Source of the DNA: Clostridium sulfidigenes
GTDB lineage: Bacteria > Bacillota > Clostridia > Clostridiales > Clostridiaceae
Assembly: GCF_000732635.1 (NCBI RefSeq)
Contig: NZ_JPMD01000001.1
Span: 310,001 to 374,000 of the forward strand
DNA length: 64,000 nucleotides
Reading direction: 5' to 3'
The notes beneath the pieces are model-generated. The model was not told the origin of the DNA and did no database searches. It saw nothing but the letters and a program-made list of their open reading frames with translations. The position numbers and the translations under genes are program-made. Shown here in pieces: positions 59,978 through 64,000 of the stretch; positions within the stretch are counted from its first letter, which is position 1, and each line of letters opens with the position of its first letter.

Positions 59978-60751
59978 TTGAATTTTGAAGTTGTTTTAAG
60001 AGAAAAGTACTTAGAAAATCCCTGCTTATTTCAGCCAACGGCGTTATGGAAAACTGTAAAGATGACTTCTTATTTTAAAAAGGAAATTAAAGTTAATAAT
60101 AATGAAGTTGTATATCTTATTATAGAAAATGAATCTATGCTTCATACCTATTGGTCTAGTAGTGAATATAGTATATATCCTAAAATTAAAGACAACTATG
60201 AAATGATGATTTTGCATGATAACTTTATTGATAAATTTAATACATTAGATTTTATAGACGAAAAGTATTTTAAACTTATTCATAATCTCAAAAATGTTCA
60301 TAAGGAAGAATTAGATAGAAGATTCTCATTTCAGACTGTGAATATACCAAGAGAAGTGGATATAGTATCAGATATAATTTGCAAATGTTATACAGATATT
60401 AGAGTAACTCCTGAGGAAGTTTTAGAGTGGACTAAAGAAAAAGTCTTTGATAATAGTCTATGGGTTTTGGTGGTGGATAATATAAAAGAAATACCTATTG
60501 CTTTAGGTATAGCTGAATGTGATGAAGATATTATGGAAGGTTCCTTGGAATGGATACAAGTACTGCCTCAATATAGGGGGTATGGAATAGGGGTTGCTCT
60601 TGTAAATTTTTTATTATTGATACTTAAAGAAAAATCTAAATTTGTTACTGTATCAGGAAAAATTGATAATAAGACAAACCCGCAAAGGATGTATCGTAAA
60701 TGTGGATTTCAAGGAAATGATATTTGGCATATTTTAAGAAGAAAATTATAG
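59978..60751 (+). CDS. GNAT family N-acetyltransferase
   Basis: 257 aa from TTG 59978, with an unusual SD consisting of G8 (59966-59973). An N-terminal domain of about 120 residues with no recognised family leads to a C-terminal GNAT domain, whose LEWIQVLPQYRGYGIGVALVNFLL segment (near 190-210) binds acetyl-CoA. C-terminal MYRKCGFQGNDIWHI is typical of the fold. Substrate unknown. The promoter is not obvious. Confidence 0.85.
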   Translation: MNFEVVLREKYLENPCLFQPTALWKTVKMTSYFKKEIKVNNNEVVYLIIENESMLHTYWSSSEYSIYPKIKDNYEMMILHDNFIDKFNTLDFIDEKYFKLIHNLKNVHKEELDRRFSFQTVNIPREVDIVSDIICKCYTDIRVTPEEVLEWTKEKVFDNSLWVLVVDNIKEIPIALGIAECDEDIMEGSLEWIQVLPQYRGYGIGVALVNFLLLILKEKSKFVTVSGKIDNKTNPQRMYRKCGFQGNDIWHILRRKL

Positions 60752-60812
60752 ATAAGGCTTATTTTAAAAATTAATGAACCTTTAGCACATGTACTTTTAA
60801 ATAGCAAAATTC

Positions 60813-60864
60813 TTGAAACCCGCATGAATAGAACAACTATTTAACTATTTAACTAGTTTCATAG
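60813..60864 (+). repeat. Dispersed repeat, copy 2
   Basis: 44 of 52 positions match the reverse complement of 34388-34439. It overlaps the left arm of the inverted repeat that follows. See copy 1. Confidence 0.75.
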
Positions 60865-60880
60865 GTAAATAGTTAAATAG
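60837..60880 (+). repeat. Perfect 14-bp inverted repeat
   Basis: CTATTTAACTATTT (60837-60850) and AAATAGTTAAATAG (60867-60880), a perfect inverted repeat with a 16-nt centre, partly inside the dispersed repeat. Confidence 0.7.
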
Positions 60881-60883
60881 GAG

Positions 60884-60923
60884 AAATTTTAAATAGTTAT
60901 CTATGAAAAATTTTAAATAGTTA
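60884..60923 (+). repeat. Direct repeat upstream of the second GNAT
   Basis: The 16-mer AAATTTTAAATAGTTA occurs at 60884-60899 and 60908-60923. The second copy leads into the SD TTAGGAG of the downstream gene, so the repeat probably forms part of its leader. Confidence 0.65.
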
Positions 60924-60934
60924 GGAGAATATTT

Positions 60935-61468
60935 ATGTATAATATCCGCTATGCTACTATTGATGATGCAAAGATACTAGGAGAAATTCATTCTAAGTCA
61001 TGGAAAAGTGCCTATAGAGGTATTGTTCCAAATGAAATTTTAGATAATATAACTTCTAGTAAAAGAGAAATATATTTTAAGAAGGCTCTATCAGAAAAAT
61101 GGGAAGAGGATGCCATTATATTTAAAGAAGATGTACCTATTGGATTAATATGTATAGGTAAATGTAGAGATGATGATAAGAAGGAATTAAGTGGAGAAAT
61201 ATGGGGTATATATTTATTGCCTCAGTATTGGAGCATGGGAGTAGGCTCAGAATTAATTCGGTGGGGAATGAATGAATTAAGAAAAAGAAGCTATAAGGAG
61301 ATAACTTTATGGGTTCTTGAAGAAAATATTAGAGCTAGGAGATTTTATGAGAAAATTGGTTTTTATCATGATGGAACAGTAAAGGAAATTAATATTGGTA
61401 AGGAGCTAAAAGAGTATCGTTATGTAAAAGAAATTGAACAATTAAAGGAGGTGACTTTTAGGCAATGA
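60935..61468 (+). CDS. GNAT family N-acetyltransferase
   Basis: 177 aa, a single GNAT domain. IRYATIDDAKILGEIHSKSWKSAYRGIVP is the usual N-terminus; IWGIYLLPQYWSMGVGSELIRWGMNEL (near 90-115) forms the acetyl-CoA loop and LWVLEENIRARRFYEKIGF is the last fold motif. This subfamily (YpeA/PhnO-like short GNATs) acetylates small amines or antibiotics. SD TTAGGAGAA. Followed by a NUDIX gene 16 nt downstream. Confidence 0.92.
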   Translation: MYNIRYATIDDAKILGEIHSKSWKSAYRGIVPNEILDNITSSKREIYFKKALSEKWEEDAIIFKEDVPIGLICIGKCRDDDKKELSGEIWGIYLLPQYWSMGVGSELIRWGMNELRKRSYKEITLWVLEENIRARRFYEKIGFYHDGTVKEINIGKELKEYRYVKEIEQLKEVTFRQ

Positions 61469-61483
61469 GCCTAAAAATAAATT

Positions 61484-62155
61484 ATGACAACTCAAAGAGA
61501 AAAAGTAAATTCTAGAGGTGAGACCTTGGAAAAATTTTTGGAAAGATATAATCCGGAGAAATATAAGAAGCCTGCAGTGACAGTGGATACTTTAATATTT
61601 ACTGAGAAAAAGGTGCATGAAGAAAAAAATCAACTACAAATATTATTAGTGAAGAGAAAAGATCATCCTTGTATAGGTAATTGGGCAATTCCTGGAGGGT
61701 TTGTGAATATGGATGAAGACATAGAGGCGGCAGCTCTTAGGGAATTGAAAGAAGAAACCAATGTGGATGATGTTTTTCTAGAGCAACTATATACCTTTGG
61801 AAACGTAGAAAGAGATCCACGGGATAGGATTATAAGTGTTTCATATGTTGCATTAGTAGATTATGATAAATTAAAACCTAAGGCTGGAGATGATGCAGCA
61901 GAGGTGGCTTGGTTTAGAGTTGAAAAAAATTTTTTATATTCTAGTCAGGAAGAAGGTACCTATAGACTAATTTTTTATAATGATGAAAGAAAAATAAAAA
62001 TAGAATATTTAGTATTAGAAAAGGGTGTTAAAAAAGGAAGTAGTAGAAGCAGAGAAGTATATATAAAACCTTCAATGGAAAATACAGACTTATTAGCTTT
62101 TGACCATGAAAAGATGATTAATTTAGCTATTAACAAGCTAAATAATCTTAGGTAA
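61484..62155 (+). CDS. NUDIX hydrolase
   Basis: 223 aa. The NUDIX box starts at GGFVNMDEDIEAA and ends in LRELKEETNV (near residues 72-94), complete with RELxEE. Upstream, LVKRKDHPCIGNWAIPGG fits YjhB/NrtR-like ADP-ribose- or nucleotide-pyrophosphatases. The C-terminal extension lacks an obvious winged helix, so it is probably an enzyme rather than a regulator. ATG 61484 has no strong SD nearby (AGGAGGTG lies 34 nt upstream, inside the GNAT end), suggesting coupling to the preceding gene. Confidence 0.88.
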   Translation: MTTQREKVNSRGETLEKFLERYNPEKYKKPAVTVDTLIFTEKKVHEEKNQLQILLVKRKDHPCIGNWAIPGGFVNMDEDIEAAALRELKEETNVDDVFLEQLYTFGNVERDPRDRIISVSYVALVDYDKLKPKAGDDAAEVAWFRVEKNFLYSSQEEGTYRLIFYNDERKIKIEYLVLEKGVKKGSSRSREVYIKPSMENTDLLAFDHEKMINLAINKLNNLR

Positions 62156-62211
62156 ACTAATAAACTTATATTTTAAAATTGTTAAGCAAATGAGGAAAAA
62201 AATCTTTGTCT

Positions 62212-62227
62212 TGTAACACTTATTACA
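62212..62227 (+). promoter_or_regulatory. FNR/HcpR-type binding site upstream of the Crp/Fnr gene
   Basis: TGTAA-N6-TTACA, a perfect 16-bp dyad with the half-site spacing typical of Crp/Fnr-family sites. It lies 75 nt before the regulator gene's ATG; autoregulation is likely. Confidence 0.6.
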
Positions 62228-62301
62228 GCAATTTATAGTGCTATGTGATATTATATTACAAAATGAAGAAATAAAGGATTAGTAAGGAATGGTGAAGTCT
62301 T

Positions 62302-62991
62302 ATGGATGAAAAATGGATTAATCAGTTATTGAGCATTGAGTTATTTAAAGATATTGAAAAAGAAGAACTTAAAAGTGTATTAAGTTGTTTAAAGTCTAGC
62401 ATAAAAAACTATAAAAAAAGAGATATAATAACTATTGAAAAAGATAAATTAACTGGGATAGGAGTAGTTTTAGAGGGTGAAGTAAGTGTTAGTAAGGAAA
62501 CTTTAGATGGTGATAGAGTTATGATGTCAAGAGTAAAAAGAGGAGATTTATTTGGAGAAATAGATGCTTTTTCTAAGGATGGATGGCTTTCAACTGTAGA
62601 GGCGTATACTGATTGCACTATCCTATTTTTACATCCAGATAAGATTGTAGGAGTGTGCAATAAAGCGTGTGAGGGACATAAAAATTTAATACAGAATATG
62701 TTACAAATAGTAGCTAAAAAAGCTCTTAGTTTAAATGAAAAGGTAGAAATTCTTTCATTAAAAAGTATAAGAAAAAAAATTAGCACATATTTGATTCAGC
62801 AATATAGTATTAATAACAGTCTTATCTTTGATATACCTTTAAAGAGAAATGAATTAGCTGAATATATACTTGTATCTAGACCTTCCCTTTCAAGAGAACT
62901 AATAAATATGAAGGAAGAAGGAATTATAGATTTTCACAGAAGCTCCTTTAGAATTATTGATCTAAAAAGTTTAAGAGAATGTCTAGGATAA
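62302..62991 (+). CDS. Crp/Fnr family transcriptional regulator (HcpR-like)
   Basis: 229 aa: a cyclic-nucleotide-binding-like sensor domain (about 14-125, with VVLEGEVSVSKETLDGDRVMMS and GDLFGEIDAFS), a dimerisation helix and a C-terminal winged helix (LAEYILVSRPSLSRELINMKEEGII). No cysteine cluster of the FNR type is seen at the N-terminus, but gene order (directly upstream of hcp) fits HcpR, which senses nitric oxide or nitrosative stress in anaerobes. SD AAGGAATGGTG. Terminated by a strong hairpin. Confidence 0.88.
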   Translation: MDEKWINQLLSIELFKDIEKEELKSVLSCLKSSIKNYKKRDIITIEKDKLTGIGVVLEGEVSVSKETLDGDRVMMSRVKRGDLFGEIDAFSKDGWLSTVEAYTDCTILFLHPDKIVGVCNKACEGHKNLIQNMLQIVAKKALSLNEKVEILSLKSIRKKISTYLIQQYSINNSLIFDIPLKRNELAEYILVSRPSLSRELINMKEEGIIDFHRSSFRIIDLKSLRECLG

Positions 62992-63001
62992 AGAGTTATT
63001 C

Positions 63002-63055
63002 AAAAGAGACTTTCTCAAAATAGATTTTTCTATTTTGAGAAAGCCTCTTTTAATA
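63002..63055 (+). terminator. Terminator after the Crp/Fnr gene
   Basis: AAAAGAG..CTTTCTCAAAATAGA pairs with TCTATTTTGAGAAAG..CTCTTTT, giving a stem of over 20 bp, then TAATA. Confidence 0.95.
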
Positions 63056-63066
63056 TCTATATTATG

Positions 63067-63131
63067 ATTATAGATTTAAAATCTATAATTATAAAATTTA
63101 CAAATATCTAACAATGGTATCCTGAGATACC
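63067..63131 (+). promoter_or_regulatory. Two palindromes in the hcp promoter region
   Basis: ATTATAGATTT-A-AAATCTATAAT (63067-63089), a perfect 23-bp dyad, and GGTATC-CTGA-GATACC (63116-63131), a perfect 6-bp dyad with a 4-bp centre. The second is the better operator candidate, about 80 nt before the hcp start. Neither is the TGTAA-N6-TTACA site seen before the regulator gene. Confidence 0.5.
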
Positions 63132-63212
63132 GAAATTAAGTATGAAATTACATATTATATTAATATAGATTAAAAAAACCAATTAAAACAAAATTTTAAA
63201 GGAGGTTTTTAA

Positions 63213-64000
63213 ATGAGTATGTTTTGTTATCAATGTCAAGAAACTGCAAAAGGTACAGGCTGTACAATAAGAGGTGTATGTGGAAAGACAGAGAAGGTTG
63301 CTAACTTACAAGATTTAATGATTTATTCACTAAAGGGAATTGCTATTTTTCAGCAAAAAGGATTAGAAAAAGGTATAAGATTTCCTAAAGCTAATCATTT
63401 TATAGTAAGTGGATTATTTATGACTATTACAAATGCTAATTTTGATGATTCTGCATTTGTTGAAAAAATAAAGGAAGCTATAGAACTTAGAGAAGAAGTT
63501 AAGAAAGAATTACTGGATAAAGGAATAAATTTAGGAGAATTACATGATGCTGCTACTTTTGTAGTACAAGGTGATTTAGAGCTTTTAGAAAAATCAAAGG
63601 CTATTGAAGTTGGAATATTAGCTACTGAAAATGAAGATGTACGTTCTCTTAGAGAATTAATTATTTATGGTGTAAAAGGTATGGCAGCATATGCTGAACA
63701 TGCATTAAATTTAGGAAAAGAAAATGAAGAAGTTTATGATTTTATGGTAAAGGCATTAGTAGCTACATTAGATAATACATTAAGTGCAGATGAACTAGTT
63801 GCCCTTACTTTAGAAACAGGTAAGTTTGGTGTGGATACTATGGCAATGCTAGATGCTGCCAATACAGGTGCTTATGGAAATCCAGAAATTACTGAAGTAA
63901 ATATAGGAGTTAGAAATAACCCTGCTATATTGATATCAGGACATGATTTAAAGGATTTAGAAGAGCTTTTAGAACAAACAAAAGATACAGGTGTAGATGT
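63213..64000 (+). CDS. hcp: Hydroxylamine reductase (hybrid cluster protein), 5' part
   Basis: The gene runs off the right edge after 262 codons. ATG 63213 is preceded by [28 protein letters not shown] and the following GVCGK give the N-terminal Cx2Cx8Cx5C [4Fe-4S] motif of anaerobic hybrid cluster proteins. [12 protein letters not shown] near residue 152 and [24 protein letters not shown] near 225 are further family signatures. Hcp reduces hydroxylamine or nitric oxide. The neighbouring regulator is its probable controller. The rest of the hybrid cluster ligands lie outside the window. Confidence 0.93.
   Translation, partial: MSMFCYQCQETAKGTGCTIRGVCGKTEKVANLQDLMIYSLKGIAIFQQKGLEKGIRFPKANHFIVSGLFMTITNANFDDSAFVEKIKEAIELREEVKKELLDKGINLGELHDAATFVVQGDLELLEKSKAIEVGILATENEDVRSLRELIIYGVKGMAAYAEHALNLGKENEEVYDFMVKALVATLDNTLSADELVALTLETGKFGVDTMAMLDAANTGAYGNPEITEVNIGVRNNPAILISGHDLKDLEELLEQTKDTGVD

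Noticed and set aside
1-64000. CRISPR arrays, tRNA/rRNA genes, transposases, prophage genes
   Set aside because: I looked for repeat-spacer arrays, cloverleaf-like GC-rich stretches and IS/phage protein motifs in the translated frames, and saw none that could be supported.

Overview
The window reads as one chromosomal segment of a spore-forming, anaerobic, low-GC Firmicute of the Clostridium type. Evidence: AT-rich DNA with A/T-ending codons, purine-rich Shine-Dalgarno (SD) sites, GTG/TTG starts, the full spoIIIA operon, spoIVB-spo0A, spoIIM and ytfJ, and an anaerobic-type hybrid cluster protein. Most genes lie on the + strand in compact operons closed by clear hairpin/T-tract terminators. 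No tRNA, rRNA, CRISPR array, prophage or transposase gene was found. I cannot name the species.

Layout. 1-0.6 kb: 3' end of a MetQ-like lipoprotein gene. 0.9-1.4: efp. 1.7-6.8: spoIIIAA-AH. 7.0-18.3: a housekeeping run, Asp23 protein-nusB-folD-xseA-xseB-ispA-[OLE RNA]-oapA-dxs-tlyA-nadK-argR-recN. 18.6-20.8: spoIVB and spo0A. 21-22.5: NUDIX, spoIIM and a small membrane protein. 22.7-26.3: nucleoside salvage (deoB, punA, pdp). 26.5-31.9: two D,D-carboxypeptidases flanking scpAB and the divergent DUF2953-ytfJ pair. 32-34.3: a cysteine-rich flavin/iron-sulfur oxidoreductase pair. 34.4-36.3: an accessory patch with an apparently leaderless gene, a dispersed repeat, a GNAT stump and a lipoprotein. 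36.3-40.4: MMPL exporter plus heptad-repeat partner. 40.5-50.8: mostly small or poorly characterised genes, including an SOS-type DNA-repair pair, a DUF2087 regulator pair and a Cys-rich protein. 50.9-53.4: RNase J and SIMPL protein. 54.2-57.1: acyltransferase-like/DUF6320/esterase operon. 57.1-58.4: a yoaP-like acetyltransferase and a peptide deformylase, each frameshifted at a poly-A run. 58.8-62.2: lipoprotein, two GNATs, NUDIX. 62.3-64.0: Crp/Fnr regulator and the 5' part of hcp.

The highlight is at about 11.43-12.01 kb: a GC-richer, strongly structured, non-coding stretch of about 580 nt between ispA and a small membrane protein gene followed by dxs. Its length, its end-to-end P1 helix and its gene neighbourhood match OLE RNA (ornate, large, extremophilic RNA) with its membrane partner OapA. 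OLE is a described family, so this is a recognition rather than a new class. Its dedicated palindromic promoter and the long hairpin just upstream are points I do not know to be described.

Other items worth following up: a FolD with Gln at the catalytic-lysine position, a LexA-type box inside the promoter of the radical-SAM/TIGR03915 DNA-repair pair, a promoter that fires almost on the start codon at 34.5 kb, and paired poly-A frameshifts in adjacent genes.
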